The notes: generated by a model not told the origin, from the letters alone. A stretch of DNA of 64,000 nucleotides from Chromatiaceae bacterium (GCA_019356535.1 CP037918.1:1520315-1584314); one strand, 5' to 3'; counted from the stretch's first letter, positions 34,724 to 44,750 are shown. Made by a program: numbers and translations.

Positions 34724-36061
34724 TCATGGGATGGCCACGCCGGCCTCGCGCAACTTCTGCAGCTTGTAGCGCAGAGTGCGCGGGCTGATACCAAGGATGT
34801 CGGCCGCCGCCTTGCGGCTGCCGCCGGTACGCAGGGCATCCAAGATCAGCTGCTCCTCGACAGAGCGCAGATCGTCGGTAAGCCGCTTGGGCGCTTCCTG
34901 TTCCGCCGCCGGGGCAATTGGCGCGGCGGTTGCGACGCCCTCGGCCTCGAACAGGATGTCGGTCGCACGGATATGCTCGCCATCACACAGGATCAGGGCA
35001 CGCTGCATCAGGTTGTCCAACTCGCGCACATTGCCCGGCCAGTCGTGCGCCAGCAGGCGGGCCTCGGCTTCGGGCAGCAGTTCCGGCAGGGCCTGCCCGG
35101 GCTGCCGCTGGCGCGCAAGCAGGAAACGCGCCAGCGGCAGTATGTCGCGGGGACGCTCGCGCAACGGCGGCAAGGTGATGGGGAACACGTTGAGCCGGTA
35201 GAACAGGTCCTCGCGGAAACGGCCGGCGGCCACCTCCTCGCGCAAGTGCCGGTTACTGGTGGCCAGCACGCGCACGTCGAGCTGGATCAGCTCCCGTCCT
35301 CCGATGCGCTCCACCTCGCGCTCCTGCAACACCCGCAGCAGCTTGGCCTGCAGCGGCAGGCTCATCTCCGAGATCTCGTCGAGCAGCAGGGTGCCACCCT
35401 GTGCCTGTTCGAACTTGCCGGCCGAGGCACGCACCGCGCCGGTGAAGGCACCCTTCTCGTAACCGAAGAGCACCGCCTCGAGCATGTTCTCGGGAATAGC
35501 CGCACAGTTGATGGCCACGAAGGGACCGTCAGCGCGCGCCGAATGGGCATGGATGAAGCGTGCCAGCACCTCCTTGCCGGTGCCGGACTCGCCACCGATC
35601 ATCACCGTGGCATCCGAGGCCGCCACACGACGCGCCAGCTCGGCCAGTTCACGGGTACGCAGGTCCTCTGCGATCATCTCACCGGGCGGGGTTTCTTGCC
35701 GCGGCAGGAAACGTGCGACCTTCTCCAGCAGGTCGCCCACCTCGAAGGGTTTGGCCAGATAATCCACGGCGCCCAGCTTCATGGCCTCGACCGCCTGTTC
35801 TACCGTGCCGTAGGCGGTCATCACCAGTACCGGCAGACCCGCATGCCGGTTGCGCAAGTAGCGCAACAGCGTCTGGCCGTCCATGGGGCGCATCTGCACG
35901 TCGGTGAGTACCATATCGACTGGCTGGCGCTCCAGCAGTGCCAGGGCCTGCTCGCCATCAGTGGCCACTGCCACCTCGTAGCCCGACAGCGACAGGGTAT
36001 CGTTCAGTGCCTGCGCCAGGGCGCTGTCGTCCTCGACCACCAGGATGCGCTTACCGTTCAT
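34724..36061 (-). CDS. fleR: Flagellar sigma-54-dependent response regulator FleR/FlrC
   Basis: NtrC-type activator of class III flagellar genes. 445 aa. The receiver domain has its phosphoacceptor Asp54 in VLTDVQM, with acidic pocket EDD at 10-12. AAA+ domain: Walker [10 protein letters not shown], the sigma-54 contact loop [10 protein letters not shown] and arginine-finger regions. The C-terminal Fis-type helix-turn-helix reads SRKAAADILGISPRTLRYKL. The start overlaps the fleS stop by four bases, so the pair is translationally coupled. Adjacent fliE promoter is its likely target. Confidence 0.93.
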   Translation of the reverse strand: MNGKRILVVEDDSALAQALNDTLSLSGYEVAVATDGEQALALLERQPVDMVLTDVQMRPMDGQTLLRYLRNRHAGLPVLVMTAYGTVEQAVEAMKLGAVDYLAKPFEVGDLLEKVARFLPRQETPPGEMIAEDLRTRELAELARRVAASDATVMIGGESGTGKEVLARFIHAHSARADGPFVAINCAAIPENMLEAVLFGYEKGAFTGAVRASAGKFEQAQGGTLLLDEISEMSLPLQAKLLRVLQEREVERIGGRELIQLDVRVLATSNRHLREEVAAGRFREDLFYRLNVFPITLPPLRERPRDILPLARFLLARQRQPGQALPELLPEAEARLLAHDWPGNVRELDNLMQRALILCDGEHIRATDILFEAEGVATAAPIAPAAEQEAPKRLTDDLRSVEEQLILDALRTGGSRKAAADILGISPRTLRYKLQKLREAGVAIP

Positions 36062-37245
36062 ACCGTCTCTCCCATCTCAGCTGCGTCCAGGCGCGGCAGC
36101 TCGATCCGAAAACAGGCGCCACCGAGCACCGAATCGCACAGGCCGATATCACCACCGTGCGCCAGCACCACGGCCTGCGCCACCGCCAGGCCCAGGCCGG
36201 TGCCACGCTCACGGGTAGTGAAGAAGGGGTCGAAGATGCGCTCGCGGATGTCCGTGGGGATGCCCGGACCATCGTCCTCGACGCGCAGGCACACTCGATC
36301 GTCCTCGGACAGTTCGAGCGAGACCTGGAGATGCCCGCCCTCGCCGGCGTGGTACAAGGCATTGTCGAGCAGGTTGCCGAGCACCCCACGCAGGGCATCC
36401 CGATTGCCCAGCACCTGGCACTCGCCGGCCTTGTCGAGATGCAGTTTCAGGGTGATCGCCTCATCGGCCAGGCGCGGCCCCAGGCTGTCCACAGCCTCGA
36501 CCACCACTTCGCGCAGCGATACCGAATTGGGCTGGAAGTGCCCTCCCCGGCTGAAGGCAAGCATGTCCGAGATCAGGCGCTCGGTGTGCTTCAGACCCTC
36601 GACCAGGGTGGCGGCGAACTGCCGGCGCTGCGCCGAATCGAGATCGTCACGGCCTAGTTGCCCGCCGTAGAGCAAGGCGGTGGCCAGCGGGGTGCGGATC
36701 TGGTGCGCCAGTTGCGCTGCCATCTCACCCATGTCGGCCAGTCGGTCTTGCCGGGCGGCTCGCTCCTCGAGCTCACGCTGCGCGGTGACATCCACCAGCA
36801 ACAGGATCTCACCGCCATCGTTGAGCGCTCGCGAAGAGACGCTGAGCCGGCGCCGGTTGCGCAACAGCCAGTCGCCCTCACCCCACTGGCTGAGCAGGTT
36901 GTCCTCGCGCACCTCCTGCCAGCGCCTCCCCCAGCCCAGCCCCTTGAACAGGGCCTCGGCGGCGGGATTGAAGCGATCGATACGCCCACGCCCATCCACC
37001 AGGATCACGGCCGCAGGCAACACTTCGAGCAGTACCGAGAGCCGGTCGTCGGCCTGGCGACGCTGCTGTTGCTCGGCCTCACGCGCGGCTCGCGAACGGG
37101 CCAGCTCGGCCGTCAGTTCGGCCACCTGACCTTCGAGACGAGCATAGGCCCGGGTAAGTTGTTCAGACAGAGCATTGAAATCCGCAAACGCCTGGGTGAG
37201 CGATGCCGCTCGGTCGGGCGCGGGAGATGCACAAGTAACGCTCAT
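36058..37245 (-). CDS. fleS: Flagellar sensor histidine kinase FleS/FlrB
   Basis: 395 aa soluble kinase, with no membrane segment, as for FleS/FlrB. An N-terminal coiled coil (LEGQVAELTAELARSRAAREAEQQQR-type, from about residue 38) is followed by a PAS domain (AAVILVDGRGRIDRFNPAAEALF), HisKA with the phospho-histidine in QLAHQIRTPLATALL, and HATPase_c with GNLLDNALYHAGEG and GTGLGLAVAQAVVLAHGG. Transcribed with fleR from a sigma-54 promoter, so FleQ should activate it. Confidence 0.92.
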   Translation of the reverse strand: MSVTCASPAPDRAASLTQAFADFNALSEQLTRAYARLEGQVAELTAELARSRAAREAEQQQRRQADDRLSVLLEVLPAAVILVDGRGRIDRFNPAAEALFKGLGWGRRWQEVREDNLLSQWGEGDWLLRNRRRLSVSSRALNDGGEILLLVDVTAQRELEERAARQDRLADMGEMAAQLAHQIRTPLATALLYGGQLGRDDLDSAQRRQFAATLVEGLKHTERLISDMLAFSRGGHFQPNSVSLREVVVEAVDSLGPRLADEAITLKLHLDKAGECQVLGNRDALRGVLGNLLDNALYHAGEGGHLQVSLELSEDDRVCLRVEDDGPGIPTDIRERIFDPFFTTRERGTGLGLAVAQAVVLAHGGDIGLCDSVLGGACFRIELPRLDAAEMGETV

Positions 37246-37287
37246 GGGGACTCCGGCCTCCTGTTCGTATGGCTTCGAACAGCATCA

Positions 37288-37303
37288 GGCAAGAGTCGTG
37301 CCT
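37288..37303 (-). promoter_or_regulatory. Sigma-54 promoter of fleSR
   Basis: Minus strand AGGCACGACTCTTGCC: GG/GC with ten-base spacing and the full core GGCACG-N4-TTGC. It lies about 45 bases upstream of the fleS ATG, downstream of fleQ. An AT-rich tract upstream (37310-37345) could be an activator or bending site. Confidence 0.85.
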
Positions 37304-37375
37304 AAAGTGCAGGTTGTTTATAATCAATAAGTTAAAAAACAAATCAAAGGCGAGCGTCAAGTTTCCGTCCGCACC

Positions 37376-38848
37376 TCACGCCACCTCGTTGGCACGCTGG
37401 AGACCGTACTTGCGCAGCTTTTCCACCAGCGTGGTGCGTCGCATCTGCAGTTTCTTGGCAGCATGAGCCACCACGCCGTCGGCCTCTTCCAGCGCCTGGC
37501 GGATCAGGCTCTGTTCCACGTCGGCCAGATAGGCCTTGAGATCGATACCCTCGGGCGGCAGGCGCGGCACCGTGGTCACTGTGCCCGGCTGGGTGCCTGC
37601 GACTGTGACCTCGGGCAGCTCCTCGCCGGTCGGCGACGCTGCCGCGGCGGGCATGCCGGCGCGAAACTTCTCCGGCAGATCGCTCACGTCCACCACACCG
37701 TAGGGATAGAGGATGGCCAAGCGCTCTATCAGGTTGGCCAGCTCACGCACATTGCCGGGCCAACTGTAATAGGTGAGCGCAGTGACCGCCGCCGGGGTCA
37801 GACGCACCGAACCGCGCTTTTCGTGCTCGATGCGGGCAATCAGGTCGGCCACCAGCACCGGGATGTCTTCCACCCGCTCGCGCAACGGCGGCACCTCGAT
37901 GGGAAAGACATTCAGGCGATAATAGAGATCCTCGCGAAAGTTGCCGTCCTTGATAGCCTGCTCCAGATCACGGTGGGTGGCGGCAATGATGCGCACATTG
38001 CAGCGTATGGTCTTGTTGCTGCCTACCCGTTCAAAGGTGCGCTCTTGCAACACACGCAGCAGCTTGACCTGCATGTGCATGCTCATGTCACCGATCTCGT
38101 CGAGGAACAGGGTGCCGCCCTCGGCCAGCTCGAAACGTCCCTGGCGGGCGCTGATGGCTCCGGTGAAAGCCCCCTTCTCGTGGCCGAACAGCTCACTTTC
38201 GAGCAGGTCGCCGGGGATGGCGCCACAGTTGACCGGCACGAAGGGCTTGCCACGGCGCTTGGAGTGGTAGTGCAGCTTACGCGCCACCACTTCCTTGCCG
38301 GTGCCCGACTCGCCCAGGATGAGCACCGTGGCGTCACTGTCTGCCACCTGCTCGATCATCTTGTTGATCTCGCGCGTGGCCCGCGAGTTACCGGAGAGAC
38401 TCCGGAACAGCTCCACCGGTCGCCGTGCGCCCTCGCCCTGGCGCTGGTTGTCAGAGAATACCTGGGCACGGTGCAGAATGGAGATCACAGCATCGAGATG
38501 CGCCGGCAAGGACAGTACGGCGATCACGTCACCACTGACCAACATCTCCTCCCCCACCTCATCCTTCTCTCGCACCTGCACCAGGGCCGGGCGGACCTTT
38601 CCCTGCTCGATGGCCCGCAGCCAGCCATTGCGCTCCTCGGCAGGGAGACCGGCGCTCATGAACACCGACACCGAATGCTCGGCATAGCGATCGATCATCT
38701 GCACCATCGCCTCGGGAGAGTCCGGCAGCTCGACCTTGCAATCGACGAACTCCAGGATGTGTTTCAAATAGTCTCGGGATTCTCCGGCCGGCATCACCAG
38801 CAGGGCGGCCGCCGCCTTGAGGGTGATATCCGTCGCTGTCTGAGCCAT
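37376..38848 (-). CDS. fleQ: Master flagellar sigma-54 activator FleQ/FlrA
   Basis: 490 aa from ATG 38848, with AGGAG nine bases upstream. The N-terminal FleQ domain (about 1-125) is a degenerate receiver without the phosphoacceptor Asp. AAA+ domain: Walker [24 protein letters not shown] loop, Walker [11 protein letters not shown]-terminal Fis-type [26 protein letters not shown], landmark at the end. In pseudomonads FleQ is also a c-di-GMP receptor, through residues beside Walker A; that is plausible here given the PilZ gene nearby. Confidence 0.94.
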   Translation of the reverse strand: MAQTATDITLKAAAALLVMPAGESRDYLKHILEFVDCKVELPDSPEAMVQMIDRYAEHSVSVFMSAGLPAEERNGWLRAIEQGKVRPALVQVREKDEVGEEMLVSGDVIAVLSLPAHLDAVISILHRAQVFSDNQRQGEGARRPVELFRSLSGNSRATREINKMIEQVADSDATVLILGESGTGKEVVARKLHYHSKRRGKPFVPVNCGAIPGDLLESELFGHEKGAFTGAISARQGRFELAEGGTLFLDEIGDMSMHMQVKLLRVLQERTFERVGSNKTIRCNVRIIAATHRDLEQAIKDGNFREDLYYRLNVFPIEVPPLRERVEDIPVLVADLIARIEHEKRGSVRLTPAAVTALTYYSWPGNVRELANLIERLAILYPYGVVDVSDLPEKFRAGMPAAAASPTGEELPEVTVAGTQPGTVTTVPRLPPEGIDLKAYLADVEQSLIRQALEEADGVVAHAAKKLQMRRTTLVEKLRKYGLQRANEVA

Positions 38849-38905
38849 CCACGTCTCCTGCTGTTGATGGGCCAAAACCATGGTGCATTGCTGCTTTTTT
38901 CCGCG

Positions 38906-38934
38906 AGTTAAACACCTGCCTCGACAGATGTCAA
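38906..38934 (-). promoter_or_regulatory. Sigma-70 promoter of fleQ
   Basis: Minus strand -35 TTGACA (38929-38934), exactly 17 bases, -10 TTAACT (38906-38911), about 60 bases before the fleQ start. A housekeeping promoter fits the top position of FleQ in the hierarchy. Confidence 0.7.
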
Positions 38935-39036
38935 AAAGACGTCATCCTGCAGGTTTCCGTTGCTATCGTTTGCTGCTTGACAGCACCCGGCCCAGACCCT
39001 AGAAATTGACACATCTTCCTGACCCGGGACTCCACC

Positions 39037-40341
39037 TTGGACGACATACCGCTAGGCGCCCTGTTCGGCGCGCTGATCCTGTTGCTGATCCTGTCGGCCT
39101 TCTTTTCTGGCTCCGAAACCGCGCTGATGACGCTCAATCGCTACCGGTTGAAGCACCTGGCGCGCGGCGGCCATCCGGGCGCACAGCGAGCCCAACGCCT
39201 GCTGGCCCAGCCCGACAGATTGATTGGCCTGATCCTGTTGGGCAACAACTTCGTCAACATCCTTGCCTCCTCGCTGGCCACCCTGATCGCCATGCGCCTC
39301 GGTGGCGAGGGCGCCATTCCCATCGCCGCCGGGCTACTCACCCTGGTGGTACTGATCTTTGCCGAGGTCGCACCCAAGACGCTCGCCGCGCTGCACCCCG
39401 AACGCCTGGCCTTCCCCGCCGCCTGGGTCTACACCCCCATCCAGCGTCTGCTGTTCCCATTGGTATGGGTCGTCAACCTGCTGGCCAACTCGGTGCTACG
39501 CCTGTTCGGGGTAGACCCGGAGCACCGTGGCCCCGATGCACTCAGCCGCGAGGAACTGCGTACCGTGGTCAACGAGGCCGCCAGCATGATCCCGCAACAG
39601 CACCAGCAGATGCTGCTGGCGCTGCTCGACCTGGAGAACGTACGCGTCGAGGACATCATGGTGCCACGCACCGAGATCGACGGCATCGACATCCAGGACC
39701 CCATCTCGGTAATCCTCGACCAGCTGCAGCAGCTGCCCTACACCCGAGTACTGGTGTACGAAGGCAGTATCGACCAGGTGCTGGGCTTTCTGCATTCACG
39801 CAAGATCCTGCAGGCCGCGCTCGACCGCGACGGACTGACCCACGAAGAGCTGCGCGCACTGATCCGCGAGCCCTACTTCATTCCCAAGGGCACCTCGCTG
39901 TACGACCAGCTGCTCAACTTCCAGCGCAGCCGGCGGCGCGCCGGTTTAGTGGTGGACGAGTATGGCGACATCCTGGGACTGGTCACCATGGCCGACCTGC
40001 TCGAAGAGATCGTCGGCGAGTTCACCACCGACCCGGCCGACAGCCTGGCAGACGTGATGCCACAGGAAGATGGCAGCTTCCTGGTAGACGGGTCGGCCAG
40101 CCTGCGCGAACTGGTGCGCACCCTGCACTGGGACCTGCCGACCGACGGGCCTAACACCCTCAACGGTCTGATCGTCGAGCACCTGCAGAGCCTGCCCGAG
40201 CCCGGTACCTCGGTAATGATCAATGGCTACCCCATCGACATCCTGCAAACCCAGGACAACCGGGTAAAGACCGCGCGCATCCGCCCGGCGGAGCGGCGCG
40301 CACTCGATGCGGCCAGTGACGAGGAAGACCTCAACTTCTGA
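39037..40341 (+). CDS. CNNM/CorC-family membrane protein with CBS pair (YfjD type)
   Basis: 434 aa, apparently from TTG 39037, as no closer ATG keeps the first membrane helix. The DUF21/CNNM transmembrane domain (about 1-180) has FFSGSETALMTLNRYRLKHL and LGNNFVNILASSLAT. Two CBS motifs follow (DIMVPRTEIDGID; FIPKGTSLYDQLLNFQRSRR). The C-terminal CorC_HlyC domain is near 340-420. The family is linked to Mg/Co efflux or resistance. Divergent from fleQ; the PilZ gene follows by 49 bases. Confidence 0.9.
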   Translation: MDDIPLGALFGALILLLILSAFFSGSETALMTLNRYRLKHLARGGHPGAQRAQRLLAQPDRLIGLILLGNNFVNILASSLATLIAMRLGGEGAIPIAAGLLTLVVLIFAEVAPKTLAALHPERLAFPAAWVYTPIQRLLFPLVWVVNLLANSVLRLFGVDPEHRGPDALSREELRTVVNEAASMIPQQHQQMLLALLDLENVRVEDIMVPRTEIDGIDIQDPISVILDQLQQLPYTRVLVYEGSIDQVLGFLHSRKILQAALDRDGLTHEELRALIREPYFIPKGTSLYDQLLNFQRSRRRAGLVVDEYGDILGLVTMADLLEEIVGEFTTDPADSLADVMPQEDGSFLVDGSASLRELVRTLHWDLPTDGPNTLNGLIVEHLQSLPEPGTSVMINGYPIDILQTQDNRVKTARIRPAERRALDAASDEEDLNF

Positions 40342-40390
40342 GCCAGCCAGCCGCTATCCCTGCAGAGGCACGGGAGACGAGGCGGATCAG

Positions 40391-40759
40391 GTGACAGGAG
40401 AGAACAGACGACGCTTCCGGCGGATCATTCTCAGGCGGCCCGTGCTGCTGGTCGCAGACGGCCGCTCATGGCCGGGTGATCTGCTGGACATTTCGCTGCG
40501 TGGCGCCTTGATAAGCACCGGACAGACACCGCCACCAGCGGTCGGCACCCAGGGCGTGGCCGACATCGCGCTGAGCGACGATCCCGACTTCCTGATCCGC
40601 ATGCAGGTGGAAGTCTGCCACACCGATGCGCAACGCATCGGTCTGCGCGTCACCGGCATCGACATCGAGGACGCCTGCCAGCTGCGCCGACTGGTGGAAC
40701 TCAACGCGGGGGACCCTGAACTGCTCGCCCGCGAGCTCGAACAGCTCTCCGCCACCTGA
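40391..40759 (+). CDS. PilZ domain protein, probable c-di-GMP receptor
   Basis: 122 aa from GTG 40391; an in-frame ATG upstream would overlap the CorC-like gene and add unrelated residues. The c-di-GMP signature is present: the arginine motif ENRRRFRRI near residue 5 and DISLRGAL (D/N-x-S-x-x-G) near 35-42. A single PilZ domain, so an adaptor for motility or exopolysaccharide, plausible beside the flagellar cluster. Converges with radA, one base apart. Confidence 0.85.
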   Translation: MTGENRRRFRRIILRRPVLLVADGRSWPGDLLDISLRGALISTGQTPPPAVGTQGVADIALSDDPDFLIRMQVEVCHTDAQRIGLRVTGIDIEDACQLRRLVELNAGDPELLARELEQLSAT

Positions 40760-40760
40760 C

Positions 40761-42128
40761 TCAGTACAGGGCCCCGATGGCCTCGGACAGCCGCTTGACC
40801 GCGATCACCTCCAGCCCTTCGATCGCTTGCCGAGGCACATTGGCCGCGGGCACGATGGCGCGCCGGAAGCCGTGCTTGGCGGCTTCGCGCAGGCGCTCCT
40901 GCCCCGAGGGCACAGGCCGGATCTCGCCCGCCAGGCCCACCTCGCCGAAGGTCACCAGGTCGCCGGGCGCAGGCTGGTCACGAAAGCTCGAGAGCACCGC
41001 CAGCAGCACCGCCAGATCCGCTGCCGGCTCCGTCACCCGCACCCCGCCGACCACGTTCAGGAACACGTCCTGGTCGTACATGCCCACCCCACCGTGACGG
41101 TGCAGCACCGCCAGCAGCATGGACAGGCGATTCTGTTCCAGGCCCAGCGCCACCCGGCGCGGGTTGCCCAGCGAGCTCTGATCCACCAGCGCCTGCACCT
41201 CGACCAGCAGCGGTCGCGTGCCCTCGCGGGTAACCAGGATGACGCTGCCCGGCACCTGTTCCTCGTGCCGCGAGAGGAAGATCGCCGAAGGGTTGCTTAC
41301 CTCGCGCAGGCCCTTGTCGGTCATGGCGAACACACCCAGCTCGTTGACCGCGCCGAAGCGGTTCTTGATGGCGCGTACCAGGCGGAAGGGACTGCCACTC
41401 TCGCCCTCGAAATACAGCACCGTATCGACCATGTGCTCGAGCACCCGCGGCCCGGCCAGCGCGCCTTCCTTGGTGACATGCCCCACCAGGAACAGGCTGG
41501 TGCCGGTCTGCTTGGCAAAACGCACCAGGCGCGCCGCCGACTCGCGTACCTGGGCCACCGAGCCGGGTGCCGACTGCAATTCCTCGGTATGGAAGGTCTG
41601 GATGGAATCGAGCACCAGCGCACGCGGCCCGTGGCGCCCGGCCAGATCGATAATGCGCTCGACCTGGGTTTCGGTGAGCAGTTGCACCTTGTCGCCCGGC
41701 AGGTCGAGACGTTGCGCGCGCAGGCTGATCTGCTCGGCCGACTCCTCGCCGCTGACATACAGCACCGGCATCTGTTCGGCGAGCAACGCCATGGCCTGGA
41801 TCAGCAAGGTGGACTTGCCGATGCCCGGGTCACCACCGATCAGGGTCACCGAACCGGGCACCAGGCCGCCGCCGAGCACCCGGTCGAGCTCGCCCAGACC
41901 GGTGGCGATGCGTTGCGTTTGCTGCGGCGTAACCTCGGACAGGCGGCGCACTGACTGGGCGCGCGCATCACCGGCATAGCCGGCAAAGCGCCCACCACTC
42001 GGGCTCGCCGGTGCAGTCTCTTCCTGGAGGGTGTTCCAAGCCCCGCAATCGGTGCACTGCCCCGCCCACTTGGGATGACTGGCGCCGCACTCGCTGCACA
42101 GGTAACGAACCCTGGGTGCCCTCGCCAT
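40761..42128 (-). CDS. radA: DNA repair protein RadA (Sms)
   Basis: DnaB-like ATPase that drives branch migration in recombination. 455 aa. Zinc finger Cys11-x2-Cys14...Cys25-x2-Cys28, Walker A GGDPGIGKSTLLIQ, the diagnostic KNRFG motif (IKNRFGAVNELGVF), and a C-terminal LonC-like domain (GGVRVTEPAADLAVLLAVLSS-type). Starts one base after the alr stop; part of the dnaB-alr-radA run common in gammaproteobacteria. Confidence 0.97.
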   Translation of the reverse strand: MARAPRVRYLCSECGASHPKWAGQCTDCGAWNTLQEETAPASPSGGRFAGYAGDARAQSVRRLSEVTPQQTQRIATGLGELDRVLGGGLVPGSVTLIGGDPGIGKSTLLIQAMALLAEQMPVLYVSGEESAEQISLRAQRLDLPGDKVQLLTETQVERIIDLAGRHGPRALVLDSIQTFHTEELQSAPGSVAQVRESAARLVRFAKQTGTSLFLVGHVTKEGALAGPRVLEHMVDTVLYFEGESGSPFRLVRAIKNRFGAVNELGVFAMTDKGLREVSNPSAIFLSRHEEQVPGSVILVTREGTRPLLVEVQALVDQSSLGNPRRVALGLEQNRLSMLLAVLHRHGGVGMYDQDVFLNVVGGVRVTEPAADLAVLLAVLSSFRDQPAPGDLVTFGEVGLAGEIRPVPSGQERLREAAKHGFRRAIVPAANVPRQAIEGLEVIAVKRLSEAIGALY

Positions 42129-42129
42129 C

Positions 42130-43230
42130 TCAGTCTCCGTAGTCGCGCATTACCCGCGCGGTGACGCCGCAGAACAAGGTGTAGGGAATGGTATCCGCCC
42201 AGCGCGCCACCTCGTCGGCCGGCAGGCCCTCGCCCCAGAGCGTCACCCGGTCGCCCACCCGTGCCTCGGGCAGACCGCGCAGATCGACCATCAGCATGTC
42301 CATGGACACCCGGCCAACCACGGGCAACCGTCGCCCGCGCAACAGGACCTGCGCGCCGGGACCAATGTGCCGAGGATAGCCGTCGCCGTAACCGATGCCG
42401 ACCACCCCCAGCGGCAGGTCCTCGGGCGCGCGCCAGGTACCACCATAGCCGACCGGCTCGCCACGTGACACACGACGTACCGCCAGCAGCGGCGCGCTCA
42501 GGGTCATCACCGGACGCAGATCGAGCGCGCCGGCATCGCGCCCGATCAGCGGCGAGGCGCCATAGAGCATCAACCCGGGACGCACCCAATCGGCATGACT
42601 GTCGGGCCAGCCGAGGATGCCCGCCGAGTTGGCGAGCGAGCGCGCCAGGCCGCACCCGGGCAGCACCGCGCGCATGCGCGCCAGCTGGACTTCGGTGGTG
42701 CTATCGGCGAGGTCGTCAGCGTTCGCCAGGTGGGTCATCAGTCCCGCCAGACGCAGCCACGGCAGAGCGCGGAACTGCTCGAGCAGCCAGTCGGCCTGCG
42801 CCGGGTCGAAACCCAGACGGTGCATACCGGTGTCGAACTTGATCCAGCAATCGAGCGCATCGCCGCCCATGTCGCCCTGCAACAGGGCAAGCTGGTGCAG
42901 ATCGTGGATCACCAGCGCCAGGTGGTGCCGCCGCGCCAGACCGAGATCGTCTGCCGTCAGCAGCCCCTCGAGCACCACCAGCGGGGCGTCGATACCGGCC
43001 TCGCGCAGTGCGACCGCCTCGTCGATGCGCGCCACTGCGAAGGCATCCACCTGGCCTCGCAGCGCTTGCGCCACCGGCAGCATGCCGTGTCCGTAGGCCT
43101 GCGACTTGATCACCGCCATCACCCGCCGCCCCGGGGCACGCTCACGCACCACACCCAGATTGTGCCGCAGGGCAGCCAGGTCGATGCGCGCACAGGCGCC
43201 ACCGACCGCCTCAGTGGTCGAGGTCGGCAT
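42130..43230 (-). CDS. alr: Alanine racemase
   Basis: PLP enzyme making D-alanine for peptidoglycan. About 366 aa from ATG 43230; in-frame ATGs at 43236, 43239 and 43245 are also possible, all inside the 3-prime end of dnaB. PLP lysine in AVIKSQAYGHGML, where the usual VKANAYGHG is changed to IKSQAYGHG; catalytic tyrosine region VGYGGTWRAP-type; and GIGYGDGYPRH. Both domains are full length. Overlaps dnaB by about 20 bases. Confidence 0.94.
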   Translation of the reverse strand: MPTSTTEAVGGACARIDLAALRHNLGVVRERAPGRRVMAVIKSQAYGHGMLPVAQALRGQVDAFAVARIDEAVALREAGIDAPLVVLEGLLTADDLGLARRHHLALVIHDLHQLALLQGDMGGDALDCWIKFDTGMHRLGFDPAQADWLLEQFRALPWLRLAGLMTHLANADDLADSTTEVQLARMRAVLPGCGLARSLANSAGILGWPDSHADWVRPGLMLYGASPLIGRDAGALDLRPVMTLSAPLLAVRRVSRGEPVGYGGTWRAPEDLPLGVVGIGYGDGYPRHIGPGAQVLLRGRRLPVVGRVSMDMLMVDLRGLPEARVGDRVTLWGEGLPADEVARWADTIPYTLFCGVTARVMRDYGD

Positions 43231-44641
43231 AGGCATCATAGGCATAGTTGTCGAAGCGTGTGTACTGCCCTTGGAAAGTGAGGGTGACGGTGCCGATGGG
43301 GCCGTTACGCTGCTTGCCGATGATGATCTCGGCCTTGCCCTTGTCCGGCGAGTCCTCGTGGTACACCTCGTCGCGGTAGATGAAGACGATCAGGTCCGCA
43401 TCCTGCTCGATGGCCCCGGACTCACGCAGGTCGGACATCACCGGGCGCTTGTTGGGTCGCTGCTCGAGCGAACGGTTGAGCTGCGAGAGTGCGATCACCG
43501 GCACATTCAGTTCCTTGGCCAGAGTCTTGAGGCCGCGCGAGATGGCAGAGATTTCGTTGGTACGGTTCTCGCCAGCATCCGGGGCCTGCATCAATTGCAG
43601 GTAGTCGATCACCACCAGACCGAGCTGCCCGTGCTCCTTCATCAGCCGGCGGCAGCGCGCACGCACCTCGGTGGGGGTAAGCGCCGGGGTGTCATCGATG
43701 AACAGCTTGGCCTGCTGCAACAGACTGACTGCCGAGGTCACACGCGGCCAGTCGTCATCCTCGAGCTTGCCGGTGCGCACCGCCTGCTGGTTGATCCGGC
43801 CCAACGAGGAGATCATGCGCATGGTCAACGCCTCGCCGGGCATCTCCATGGAAAAGATGGCCACCGGCAGACCGGCGCTGATCGCCACGTTCTCGGCGAT
43901 GTTCATGGCGAAGGTGGTCTTGCCCATCGAGGGCCGGCCGGCAACGATGATGAGATCGGACTTCTGGAGACCTGAGGTCTTGGCATCGAAATCATCGAAA
44001 CCGGTAGGCACGCCGGTCATCGCCGAGTCGCTGGAGTACAGCTCCTCGATACGGTTGACCGTGTCGGTGAGCAACTCGGTGATGGGCCGGAATCCCGAGC
44101 GTCCCTTGGCCTGCTGCTCGGCGATCTGGAACACCAGATTCTCGGCCTCGTCGAGCAACTGATCGACCTTGCGCCCCTCCGGCCGGTAGCAGCTCTCGGC
44201 AATGCGGTTGCCGACACGGATCAACTGGCGCATCACCGACTGCTCGCGCACCAGGCGCGCATAGGCCCCGACATTGGAGGCGGTCGGGGTGTCGTTGGCC
44301 AGCATGCCCAGGTACGGCAGGCCGCCCACATCGTCCAGTTCGCCGCGTCGCTCCAGCTCTTCAGCCAGGGTGACCACGTCCAGCGGCTGATCGGCCTCGC
44401 CCAGCGCCGCCATGGCGCGGAAGATCGCCTGGTGTTCGCGGCGGTAGAAGTCCTCGGCAGTAATCTGGTCGGCGACGCGCTCCCACGCCTCGTCGTCGAG
44501 CATCAGGCCGCCGAGCACCGCCTGTTCGGCCTGGATGGAATGCGGTGGCAGGCGCAGGGCTTCCGCGGCAGCCTCGGCCGGCAGGCTGGCCTGTGGCGGC
44601 ACTTCGAACGGCGGGGGAAACTGATCGGAATCCATGGACAT
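43211..44641 (-). CDS. dnaB: Replicative DNA helicase
   Basis: Hexameric 5-prime to 3-prime helicase at the fork. 476 aa. N-terminal domain from LRLPPHSIQAEQAVLGGLML, Walker A GRPSMGKTTFAMNIAENVA-type near 230, Walker B LVVIDYLQLM, and C-terminal LRESGAIEQDADLIVFIYRDE. No intein interrupts the P-loop or other motifs. Follows rplI after a terminator, the standard order. Confidence 0.98.
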   Translation of the reverse strand: MSMDSDQFPPPFEVPPQASLPAEAAAEALRLPPHSIQAEQAVLGGLMLDDEAWERVADQITAEDFYRREHQAIFRAMAALGEADQPLDVVTLAEELERRGELDDVGGLPYLGMLANDTPTASNVGAYARLVREQSVMRQLIRVGNRIAESCYRPEGRKVDQLLDEAENLVFQIAEQQAKGRSGFRPITELLTDTVNRIEELYSSDSAMTGVPTGFDDFDAKTSGLQKSDLIIVAGRPSMGKTTFAMNIAENVAISAGLPVAIFSMEMPGEALTMRMISSLGRINQQAVRTGKLEDDDWPRVTSAVSLLQQAKLFIDDTPALTPTEVRARCRRLMKEHGQLGLVVIDYLQLMQAPDAGENRTNEISAISRGLKTLAKELNVPVIALSQLNRSLEQRPNKRPVMSDLRESGAIEQDADLIVFIYRDEVYHEDSPDKGKAEIIIGKQRNGPIGTVTLTFQGQYTRFDNYAYDAYADLDH

Positions 44642-44668
44642 GGGCCTATTGAATCACATTGGAAACAC

Positions 44669-44719
44669 AAAAAAACGGGTCCCGAAACGCAAACACCCCG
44701 GCAGCTTGCGCGGCCGGGG
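44669..44719 (-). terminator. Terminator between rplI and dnaB
   Basis: Stem CCCCGGC / GCCGGGG (44696-44719) with a ten-base loop. On the minus strand it is followed by a T-rich stretch ending in TTTTTTTG around 44669. It lies about 30 bases after the rplI stop and would separate ribosomal transcription from dnaB. Confidence 0.7.
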
Positions 44720-44750
44720 CGTCAGGATGCGTCGCACGCGTCGCTTCAGA

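Noticed and set aside
34613..36670. 685-codon plus-strand frame opposite fleR/fleS
   Set aside because: It runs across the junction of two real genes, which no true gene here would do, and has no motif.
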